A DNA stretch of 64,000 nucleotides from Alligator mississippiensis (Eukaryota > Chordata > Crocodylia > Alligatoridae), in the NCBI RefSeq assembly GCF_030867095.1, contig NC_081833.1:77691395-77755394 (forward strand). The letters run 5' to 3'. Position 1 is the stretch's first letter; each line of letters opens with the position of its first letter. Shown piece by piece: positions 1 through 21,253 of the stretch. Below the pieces are notes generated by a model. That model was not told where the DNA came from. It saw only the letters and a list, made by a program, of their open reading frames with translations, and searched no databases. The position numbers and the translations under genes are program-made.

Positions 1-95
1 GCTACAAATGTCCAACTCGGGATCCTTAAAATTCTGGTTTATTAGGCGGATTGAAACACTGTAATGAGTTAAATCATAAACTTTGGGGCTGGTCC

Positions 96-137
<42 letters not shown>

Positions 138-850
138 GCAAGCTACAAGAGTCAGGTATACCTATCCTACAGGTGCTGAAGTCTGTCGTTGAGGCTTCTT
201 TCAGCGTGGTGTTATCTTCCAGAAGGGGGTCGCCGGCTGGTCCTTCTGGCTGGACAGGTCAGGTGCTGGTCAAGTTGGAGATCAAGAGGGCACCACTGAG
301 GGTCACTTTTCACTGCTTTTTATCTGTCCTTAGCAGACTTTGGTGACTCCCCAGTTTTCAGATTTGCCCAATCCAGGGGTCATTGACCCTCGTGGGACTT
401 CCCCCCCTCAGTGGCTACTGGATGGCATCTGTCAGCCCCAGGGGTCGTCTGCATGTACATGCAGGTTTGGGAGTCCGTTGATGAATTTTGAATAGGGCTT
501 TGGGAGTGGTCGATTTGGAGATATTCAGCCCAAAAGTTGGTCCCCGGCGTTGATTAACTCAGGCCAGGGCTTCTAGCCCTTGACCAGTGAGGGTTAGAGA
601 TTTCCCGGTTGTTACATTGTCTTCTATTGAGTTCTTCCCTTGGTTGATCTGCAGTTTCCCACATGTTAATTACTGTCTGCTACCGTGTTACACATTCAAT
701 CACTGATTCACTTGCTTCTTTCAGGGGCCAGCCTGATACAGGGAAGGGCAATTTGATTCCTGCCCTTGTTAACATTGTTACATGTATAACTTACTTATGA
801 AACTGAACACATTTAGTTGAAAGGTGAGGAGTATAAAATATAAGCTACAA
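1..850 (-). mobile_element. possible solo or partial LTR-like fossil (family unknown)
   Basis: Read on the minus strand, this stretch has the layout of a retroviral promoter/terminator repeat: a TATA-like box near 320-330, then an AATAAA signal at 38-43 close to its end. The 10-mer GCTACAAATG occurs at 1-10 and again at 844-853. A CA microsatellite lies between the TATA-like box and the AATAAA. No coding part is seen next to it, so if real it is a solo or cut-off repeat, clearly old and not active. The termini do not show a clean TG...CA, so this is only a suspicion. Confidence 0.25.
98..134. repeat. (CA)n microsatellite
   Basis: An uninterrupted AC/CA dinucleotide run of about 18 units. It makes a His-Thr repeat in one reading frame, which is not a gene. 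Confidence 0.97.
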
Positions 851-1450
851 ATGCCATGGCACACAAATAGATAAAAATACCAAACTACAAGGGGAGATAC
901 AAAATGCACACACACAAATTTTAAAACACAATTCCTTATCTTAACGTGAAAGAGAAAGGAAGGAAGAAAAGGTAGAAAAAGAGAAACATATCCAAAGAGG
1001 GGAGAGCAAATGCAAGCAAGAGGAAAAGGGGGCTTTCTGCTACAGTACTACATGCTCCCTTCATTTTACAGCAAGTCTCTGCATTTGTAGTGAGGCAGCA
1101 GGGGCTTGCATAGCAAGTTGCTGCTTCTCCAGTGTGTCCTGTGTGCTACCAGAAACATGGGAGCTGGATGGGCCACTGTCCTCTGGGATGGGAACTGTGA
1201 AGAGAACAACAGGCCATGTAGTCTCCTCTCTCTGCACACTTGTAGCACACCTCACCATGGGAGCACATGGTGGGAGGAGAAAAGAGGACAAGGCAGAATA
1301 CAGGCAGCTGCCTGCTGCATTCCCCTTTTGCCTTTCAGCTGCCCTGTAGAGTGCATGGCAGTGTACGTGGCACACTGGGTGGTGTGCACATTGTTCTGTA
1401 CTTATTTATTGCTGCCACCCCGCAGGTCTGACTTGCATGCTTGTTAAGTT

Positions 1451-1491
1451 ATTGTTCATTCAAGAGTTTAATGAAGTCTTGAATGAACAAT
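1451..1491. repeat. perfect inverted repeat, 15-bp arms
   Basis: ATTGTTCATTCAAGA at 1451-1465 is followed after 11 nt by its exact reverse complement at 1477-1491. It could form a stem-loop. No transcript context is visible. Confidence 0.9.
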
Positions 1492-2547
1492 GCTGTTCTT
1501 TGTTCAGCCTCTTGCTGCTGCCTGGCCAGTAATACTAAGAGGAGAGACCATGGCCCTGCCAGTGCAGCACAAATCATCTGGAATGGCACAGCCCTTGACC
1601 CCCAATTAATGAGCAGTCATGTTTAATGGCTACAAAATTCAGGAGGCAAAAGCACCACTCCACCCCCCATGGCCTGCAAGTTCAGAATCAAGGTGTCCTG
1701 TGCACATTAGCAGTCCCGGCACCCTTTAAGCATAGAAGACAATTACCACAGGCAATTTCAAGCTATGTTACAAGTCATTAACCCACAAAATAACATGTGG
1801 GTTTGCAGGCTGCTTCTCTACTCTTGCCACGTGTGTTGTGGATGTGAGCACTTAGCAGCCCTGCTGTCTCCTGCCCTAAGGTTGGTGATGCTTATGGGCA
1901 TGCTTCCTAGTTGTAGACATTGGCTATGGATCCCAGAATCCATCTGTCCGCACCAAACTGGTTATCCACAGACCTGCAGCAGTCCAGGGTAGCCAGCTCC
2001 GCCATAGATGTAACGAGAGATGTAGCCAGGGCAGGGGGTGGTTGAGAAGAGGCAGGAGAGAGGGACTTTTCTAGGGTGAGCTGATCTGCATGAGATGACT
2101 AGAATCTCCCTTGCGCACTCAATTATAAATGTTCTGATCAGACACATGTGACTATAATCGCTGCGTAGGTGCAGTCACTGGTAAGCCTCATAACCCTGCT
2201 AGCTTATGGATAGTTAGTATTTTATTATAGCACTTCAGGGTGTTTCTTGACAGTAACTTTGCAACTACTTGTCACCTTTGCCTTTTGCTGAGTTACTGAT
2301 GCTGTCAATCAAGTTCCCGTACATGAAGGTCAGAGGCCCTGGGAATGGTGGCAATACAGGCCTGGAAGCACCTGGAGCCAGTGGACGCTGCACATTTCAC
2401 CGGAACCCACAGACACAAAAGAAGTCTGTCCAGTCTAGATCTGACCTCTTTCATGTTGCTGGGTGGTTTTTCCTGTGAGGCTTAAGCTTGTCTGTCTTAA
2501 TTGTGAGACACACAGCTAGCTTTGTTAGTGTGAAGAAGGCAGGGTAG

Positions 2548-2569
2548 ATCTATCTATCTATCTATCTAT
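2548..2569. repeat. (TCTA)n microsatellite
   Basis: Between five and six tandem ATCT/TCTA units. Confidence 0.9.
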
Positions 2570-4999
2570 TGTGGTTAGTCCCTTTGCTAATTCACCTTGC
2601 CTTTTCCTGGTGAGAAAGCTCGGAGTGATGGGCGTGGATGTAGCAGTATTGAAACCTGAACATTCTTACTGAGCCATGAGAGTGAGCAGGAACATGGCAA
2701 AAGAAGCAGAGGAAACAGCCACACAAGCTAAGCAAGGCTGGAGAGAAACTGAAGCACTCTGGAAGGCCTACCAGCCTGGGTGAATGTAGACAACCTGAAA
2801 GTAAACTGACCTTCTCTCAGCCAAGGGTGGGCTTTCCAGAGCTGTATTGGTAACTGTGAAACCTGCACAGCCACTCTTTCCCCGTGGTATATAACCAAGA
2901 ACTAAGACAACAAATCCTCCATCTTTTACCAAGGCTAAAACCACCTGAAAATCACTGGGTGTGGAGAGCAACATGCATTTCCCAGGGTGTGCCTCAACTA
3001 CGGGAGGCAGTGCTGCTGAGCTACCTGAGCTAATACCATATATGGTAGCTCTGCAGCTGGAAGCAATGCATGTGTGTGGTGGGCACTTGCACAGGTTAAC
3101 ATGCTGCTGGGCAGAACTGGATAGCAGGGTGCAGCACTGCTCCCAGGCGCACATACTGCTTCTGGTTCTGACCTTATAGATTAAGTAAGAGATGCATACC
3201 TAACTACCTTGGTCTGCTCATGGGTAATATACTATATTCCTCACCAGGACTATCTGAATGCTGCTTGTGGAGTTTTTAAAGTTTCAACTTTAAGCTTAAG
3301 CCTGTTTAATCTTCCTGCACTAGTGTCAGAACAGTGAACTGGGAAATCCTGGGGTCTGCTCCTTGCCCCAGCACTGACTATACCTGAGGCCTGAGCCTCC
3401 ATGTCACCATCAGTATTATGTGGATAATACTGACCCAATGGTATTGTCTGGTCAGGAGCTAGATTCATGGAGAAACTTGATCATCTCTTATGCTTAGATC
3501 CTCAAGAGGGGCAGCACTGTTTCCGTTGGCTGGCTGGGAGGGCTCCCCATTTGGCATGCTGGCTGTTACAACTCCCATTCTCAGACCTCAAACTCTCCTT
3601 GTACATGCTGGTCTGCACCTCACCCCCAGCTGCGGGTAGCAGAGTGCTTTACCTCCCTTTGTGAATCCAGCTGATTGTTTCCTACATGAGCCTGGGGCAG
3701 GCACTTGTTACTTCAGTTAAAAGGGAAGAGTCCCAGTGAGGTCCTGCTGATGGGCCCTCTTGTATCAGTGCATCCAGCTTGTTTCTGAGCATGTGCAGGT
3801 CCTTTACACTAAGCCTTGCAAATGATGTTTATGCAGTAGGTAGGAGTCCATTGGGTGGTGCAAGCTCTGGACAAGCTTATTCTGTTTTCTCCAGTACAGG
3901 GCTGCTTTGTTGGACAGGACCTTCTGGGTGTCTTTAGAAAGGCATCCAATAAACTGGCCCAAGGTGCCAAATATTGAGGTTTTGGGCTGCTGCTTTCTGA
4001 AATCCCACAACTCCTCAGGGCATTGAAATATCTCCCGAGTCGGGGAAAAACCAGGACCACCGATCCCCACCTGTTTTAGTAGTCCGTTGGTTGTTTCTTA
4101 AAGAGCCCAAATTAGACATTTGTATTCAGGGTCCCTAGGGAATGCAAGCAGACCAGAGTGCATGCTCAGAAGTCCCAGAGTAGCAAGCTGCTGGTTTTAA
4201 GCAGTGCCTCTTTGGGATCAGGTTTTGAACAGGTGGAAGGCAAAGGGTTATATGCAGGATTGGGTGAAAAACATCCCTTCAAGGCAGCATCAGGAAGTTT
4301 TGTACCTACTATAAAAGGTGAAATGTACTGTACAAAGACTAAATAGTTTGAATCGTAGAGTTGATTCATAGCCCACGAGAACATGCAAGTAAGACATTCA
4401 AACTGACAAGGCAGAAAGAAAAGTAGATTGCAATGCCTCTGCTGTCCTCCTGCCTGGCTTCTTGCCAATCCTCATTCTTAATTCCAGAGCGCGTATGTTC
4501 TCTTGTGAGACCTTCACATTGACCATGTAATGCCATAATGCATTTCACTAGATATGCGATACTAAGCTGAAGGGAGCAGAGTTCTCACCTACAGCATGTG
4601 ACAGATCTTATTTTCTTAATGCTGATCCTTCATAGCTCTGAATTGTAAACCTATCTGGGTACACAAGCTACTATTCCCAGAAAAGGTCTAACTCTTTTTA
4701 ATCATTCTACCTTATTTACTTTAAGACCATGGGGCCTCCAGTTAAGCACTTGTCTATTCTTGCTCAAAAACCTTGAGGAACCAGTTTGAGGAGTGTAAAT
4801 TTAGCATCTGCGTCATCATTCGTTTGCTTTTTACTAAGAGACAGGTTTTTAAGCACTCTGTAGAGCTGAACACCAGTCACTGGCATTTTATTAGTCACAC
4901 GTATGTCAAAAGCCTGACAGAGTGAACCTCTCTCTGCTTCCCATTACCGAATTTAAAAAAAAAGTAACCTTTTGCTATGAATTTACAAGTTTAATTACA

Positions 5000-5038
5000 C
5001 CCCCCCCCCCCAAAAAAAAAACAAAAACAAAAAACCAA
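5000..5038. repeat. poly-C / A-rich low-complexity tract
   Basis: A run of 12 C is followed directly by an A-rich stretch interrupted by C. Confidence 0.9.
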
Positions 5039-5893
5039 CAAAACTGGTAAGCTAGGCTGAGACCGCTTACATATAAAATATTAATAAAATTAAAATGGTG
5101 GTAGCAAGAAACCAGTTTTCATTCCAACAAAAGATGATTTAATCCCAGTTTTCAAGTGCTGTAAATAACTATAAACCCAAGAGAGTGATTGTCCAAATAT
5201 GTACATTAAGATCCTAATCAGAACATGATTTTGACACCTGGTAATTTGATGTTTGAAACAAACAAGTCCTTCCCAGCAGCACCCCTGCACTAGCAGGGAG
5301 AAAAACTTACAATCACACATTATGTTATCCTCTGTCAAGAAAGCGCACACTTTGTAATTGCAGAAATACCTGCTGCCTGTGGCCTGGTAGCTACCAAAGG
5401 TGAAAGAAACCACACAAGATTGGCTAGGATGAGCTTAGACCCTGTTATTAGACAGCTGGACCCTCTTGCTGTTTACTGGAAGGACTCACAGGGGCTGGAT
5501 GGAACATATTGGTGAGACTTTGGCACGTGCACATGTAAGACAACACAGCTGAAGAGGAAGCACTGTAGGAGGATCCACGTGCCTCTTGCTTTGTCCTGCA
5601 TCAGTCTCAAGACCCTGTTTACTTTGACCTGGAGCGAGCACAAGGGACCTTTCCAGGTACAAGAATTGTGCCATTTCTGCTCTTACAGAGAAGGAACTTT
5701 TTCCAGGTCCAGCAGTGCAACTGAGAAAGCTAAAATGCAGGAGCAGGCTCTGCTATCTTCCTCCTGATGCTCTCTCCATGCAGTAGTACAGGCAAGTTCC
5801 TCCCCTTGCTGGTGGATGAGGAACACGAGGCACCTGAAGGCAGATTTTCTGGTGCCCAACACTTGGCTCTGGCCAGATGGAGGATCTCTCCAG

Positions 5894-5899
5894 TTTATT
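5894..5899 (-). terminator. candidate TERF2IP polyadenylation signal
   Basis: AATAAA on the minus strand, about 290 nt past the TERF2IP stop codon. It is the nearest canonical signal seen. A longer 3' UTR using signals further left is possible. Confidence 0.45.
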
Positions 5900-6189
5900 T
5901 TTCAGCCTTACCCATCACTGTACTCATCACAAACCTAATGCAAAACTAAGCCTTGTATACAAGTGGAAGCCCATAAAAAGGATCAGAAAGACAAAAAGTT
6001 TTACAAAGAGACCTTGTCATTTTGAACAATGCAAGACTTTTTCCTACATAGCATGAAATCTTAGGCAATTATTCTCTGCAGTTGCCAAAGGCTGCTCCTA
6101 CAGATCTTCCTTCTGTGAAGCTCAGGTAAATCTTTCCCTCCTCTCCTGGAACAGCCCCAACTCCTTGAATCACGTCCACAACTTGTCAT

Positions 6190-8846
6190 CTAAGTCCTCC
6201 TGAATGCAACCCGTCTAGCTACATTCTCAGCTCCAAACTTTGCTATTAGTTTGCTTCTGACATTTTCATCATCTTTTTGCAACTCTAAATCATCTTCTCT
6301 GCTCCATATGGGATGCCCATCCAAGCGCTGGCTGGTCTTCAAAAAGCACATGGTGGCTTCCACTTCCCCACTGTTTTTCAAAAAAGCTTGTGTGACAGTC
6401 AACAGGTCCATACTGAGCTCTTCCATGCAGTACTTTATTGCTTTAACTGCATCTGCCACCTGGGTGGGAGCAGGGCCAGGGCTCGCAGGCTTTTCCTCCC
6501 CTTGTGGCTGAGTTTCAGGGGTAGGGGAGTCCCGAGCAGCAGCTGCTGGAGGCGACTCAGAATCATTCAGGTCCATTTTCTGGCTAGGGCCTGCTTTCTC
6601 AGGGGACATCATCTGTTTGTCTTCACCAGGAATTTCTTCTGGGAGGTCTGAGGTCTCACTTTTAGACTAGGAACAAGAGTGAGAATTGGGGTAATTCCAG
6701 TAGAAGTCAGTCACACGCACTATTCCTTGAAGAAGTTCTATTAAGTCTAGAGCAAAGCCATGAACCTTTCTGAGGGACGTTTAAGTGCTCAGTGCAATTA
6801 TCACACACAATAAAATTCCATAATCAACAGGGGGGACAAAACACTATGTGTACATCAAAAAATGGGAAGGCATGAGGCAAGTATGCACATAAGCCAGACC
6901 TGATGGGAGAGACATCAGTTTCGTACTGTCATTGTGTTTTGCAGCTCTCTCCTTAAGGAGCACTTGCTGGCAAGAGTAACTGAACCCCCCTGCTTGCTCA
7001 GACAGCCACTTGAGGCTGAGATGACCATTCACTGCTGAGCTATTTTTATTTACACTTATGTTCCTCAAAGTGTTTCTGGACAAGAATCAAACTGGGGGGG
7101 GGAAGAAACACGGACAACTCATTCACGTTCCTGTGACCTGATGCACCACAGCGAGCTGTAATCCAAAGTAGCTGTGTGTAATATGGCCATGCCCCTTTAC
7201 ATGCTTCATCTAGCACTGCATAGCTTAAAGTGCGGACAGTTTAGTGCAGTAGCAAAGATGGCCACTTTATTAACTACTTGGAAATAAACTGCCTGGTTGT
7301 ACCTGTAGTTTAATCAATGATAAATTTGGAAAGTGCATTTAGATTTTTGCCACTAAAGGCAGTGGTTTATTTTCCTCTTTAAATGTACACAGCTGACAGA
7401 AGCACATACCTCATCGCTTTCAAATTCTCGGCTCGCTGCCTTGAAAAGTCTGCCCCCTTTTTCCGTGCGGCTTCTAATTTTCTCTTGTATTGCAGTTGCT
7501 GCTTTCCCGAACAGCTCTGTTAAAGACAGATCACATTGGCACCTGCTGCATGACTGAAATGTCATTGAGAGGTCGCTGGCCATGCTAGTCAAAGCAGGGT
7601 AGAAATGTACCTTTACACACTCACTAAATCAGATCTACACACAGAGCACAAGCTCAATTCACAAGAGCTTGCGCTCGCTCTCTATGTATACACGTCTTAT
7701 TTAGCTAGTCTATGAAAGTACATCTCTGCTCTGCCTTCTGAAACGGCACCTTCATCCTAGGCTTAGTTTCAGTTGCATGTAGCAGGCAGGAGGATGTGGG
7801 ATGTCGGGACTCTGATAACCTGCCACTTCGTAGGGCTGGGAAAAGAGGCACTCTGCTTCCTTCCCTCTGACTCCTGTCCTCGTGCTGCTAAAGATGGTGA
7901 ATCCAGGGACACGCAGGGCCATTTCTGACAGCTGGGCATTCGGAAGAAACTGGCTGACTAGAAAGGAAACGAGGGGCCTGAAGGGCAGGACACAAAGGGG
8001 ACAAACACAAACATTTAATCTGTTCCGCTGCGGGGCCTGGGCTCAGGCCGCGGCTCACCGCGAGTTTCCCCGTGCCGTCTCAGCCGGCCCCATCACTAAG
8101 TGGCAGCCCCGTGTCCCGGAGCCAGGGGACGAGCCTACACCCCCCTGCCCTGCCCGCAGCTCATACTGGACATGCCCCCGCCCCCCCGCTCCTCAGCGCC
8201 TGCCCCATGCCCTGGCGCCCGCAGCAGGGCACGGGCCTGTCTCAGCACCCGCGTGGAGCCGGGCGGCCGTGCCCAGCACTAGCGCTGCCCCTGCCCCGCG
8301 GAGGGCACGGCCGAGCTCACCGGTGCCGGGGGGCGGCCGCAGGCGGCGGCGGTAGCGGTCGCGCATGGATTGCCACGAGTGGCGCGTCACGCCCGCGCGC
8401 TCCATCTCCTTCCAGAGCGCGGCCCCGGCCCCGGCCCCGGCCCGCGCCCGCACGTAGCGCAGCACCGCCTCGTCCTCCGCCGCCGTGAACGCCAGGCGCC
8501 CGCCGCCCGTCGGCGCGGCACGGCCCGGGCCCGGGTCCGGGCCCGGCAGGCGGTAGGGCTCGAGCGGCAGGCGGCGGTTCTGGCGCACGCAGTCCTCCAC
8601 GTACTGCGTGGACACGAAGCCGGGGCCGGGGCCGGGGCCGGGGCCGGGGCCCGGGCCGGGCTCGGCCAGTAGCACGGCGCCCGGCTCCTGCACCCGGCAC
8701 AGCCGCCCGCCGCCCGCCAGCACTAGGGGCGCCAGGCGCAGCTTGGCCGGGCCGGGCCGCAGGTAGAAGCGCACGGCGCTGCCGTCCTCCCGCACGAACA
8801 GCGTCCGCGACCGCCCCGGCCCTACCACCGGCCCCGGCCCCGCCAT
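6190..8846 (-). CDS. TERF2IP: telomeric repeat-binding factor 2-interacting protein 1 (RAP1)
   Basis: A shelterin subunit that binds TERF2 at telomeres, restrains homology-directed repair there, and also acts in NF-kB signalling in mammals. Three coding exons on the minus strand: 8846-8321, 7516-7410 and 6666-6190. Introns are GT-AG and phases fit (1, 0). The product is 369 residues; the human protein has 399. An N-terminal BRCT domain (about 14-100) contains the conserved LCRVQEPGAVLLA segment, the Myb-type domain (about 117-170) contains HSWQSMRDRY, and the RCT domain that contacts TERF2 (about 280-369) contains TVTQAFLKNSGE and PIWSREDDLELQKDDE. The start is the first in-frame ATG; the frame stays open upstream, but without another ATG. 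Exon 2 is the short REFE-containing exon. The acidic linker is shorter than in human, and residues 63-76 are a Pro-Gly repeat where human has an unrelated loop. It is transcribed divergently from KARS1. Confidence 0.95.
8621..8654. repeat. (GGGGCC)n hexanucleotide repeat in TERF2IP exon 1
   Basis: About five tandem GGGGCC units on the plus strand. On the coding (minus) strand they read as a Pro-Gly repeat of about 14 residues, inside the BRCT domain before FVSTQYVEDC. The reading frame is kept. Confidence 0.9.
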
Positions 8847-8977
8847 CACCGCTCCGCCCCGCCGCTCCTGCCGCGGCCTATCAGGAGCCTCCTCCCGGCA
8901 GCCCCCGCGCGTGGCCGGTGCCCCGGAAGCGGCGGCGGTGCCCCGGAAGCGCTCCACGCCCGTCTCCGCGCGGGAAG
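8847..8977. promoter_or_regulatory. divergent CpG-island promoter of TERF2IP and KARS1
   Basis: Only 131 bp separate the two start codons, in a GC- and CpG-rich block that extends about 8.0-9.3 kb. No TATA box is seen. A GTGCCCCGGAAGCG motif with an ETS/GABPA core (CCGGAAG) occurs twice, with cores at 8923-8929 and 8943-8949, exactly 20 bp apart. A YY1-type AAGATGGCGGC at 8975-8985 overlaps the KARS1 cytosolic start codon. These are standard parts of housekeeping bidirectional promoters; their use here is inferred. Confidence 0.8.
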
Positions 8978-20907
<11,930 letters not shown>

Positions 20908-21011
20908 CGGCTGAGCCAGGCCGTGTGGGACGGAGCCTTGGCTCGGCGGCTGGCTGGGTGCCGGCTGTGCGGGGGGAGCGGGCGGCACGGACGTGCTGGG
21001 CCCTGGCACTG

Positions 21012-21017
21012 ATTAAA
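21012..21017 (+). terminator. KARS1 polyadenylation signal
   Basis: ATTAAA, a common variant signal, about 105 nt after the KARS1 stop codon at 20905-20907. It lies in GC-rich sequence just before the ADAT1 promoter. Confidence 0.75.
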
Positions 21018-21059
21018 CTGCGCTGAACTGCCCGCTGCCTTCTCGCGTGCTGGGCGGGG

Positions 21060-21253
21060 CGGGGCTGCATCCTGGGGACTACGCTTCCCAGCATTCCGAG
21101 CGAGGAACAGCTATGGGACCGAGCACTTCCGGGCCAGCAGCGCGCGTGAGGGTGGGGCTACGGGTGAGGCGGGACGAGGCGGCTCGGGATTGGTCGGTGC
21201 TGCGATCGATCAGGGGCCCGCGGCAGCGCTTCCGGGTGAGGCGGGCGGGCGGG
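21060..21253 (+). promoter_or_regulatory. ADAT1 CpG-island promoter / 5' UTR
   Basis: GC- and CpG-rich DNA with no TATA box. ACTACGCTTCCCAGCATTCC at 21078-21097 closely resembles the ZNF143/Staf element. CACTTCCGG at 21124-21132 and another CTTCCGG near 21228 are ETS-type cores on the opposite strand. The promoter begins within about 50 bp of the KARS1 polyadenylation signal. The exact transcription start is not visible. Confidence 0.7.

Larger units (their letters stand above)
851..5893. other. intergenic region downstream of TERF2IP
   Basis: No exon-like conserved coding segment was recognised on either strand. The stretch holds a 15-bp inverted repeat (1451-1491), a TCTA microsatellite (2548-2569) and a C/A low-complexity run (5000-5038). 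The open frames here, including a 128-codon one at 2768-3154 minus, look like chance frames: no family is recognised and there is no splice context. Confidence 0.6.

Noticed and set aside
83-346. 87-codon frame with a His-Thr repeat
   Set aside because: It is the CA microsatellite read in frame.
2768-3154. 128-codon open frame on the minus strand in the left intergenic region
   Set aside because: Its sequence matches no family I recognise, there is no splice or promoter context, and the composition looks random.
7882-8488. Long plus-strand frames of 138-157 codons across TERF2IP exon 1
   Set aside because: They are antisense shadows of the GC-rich BRCT/Myb exon, rich in Pro, Ala and Arg.
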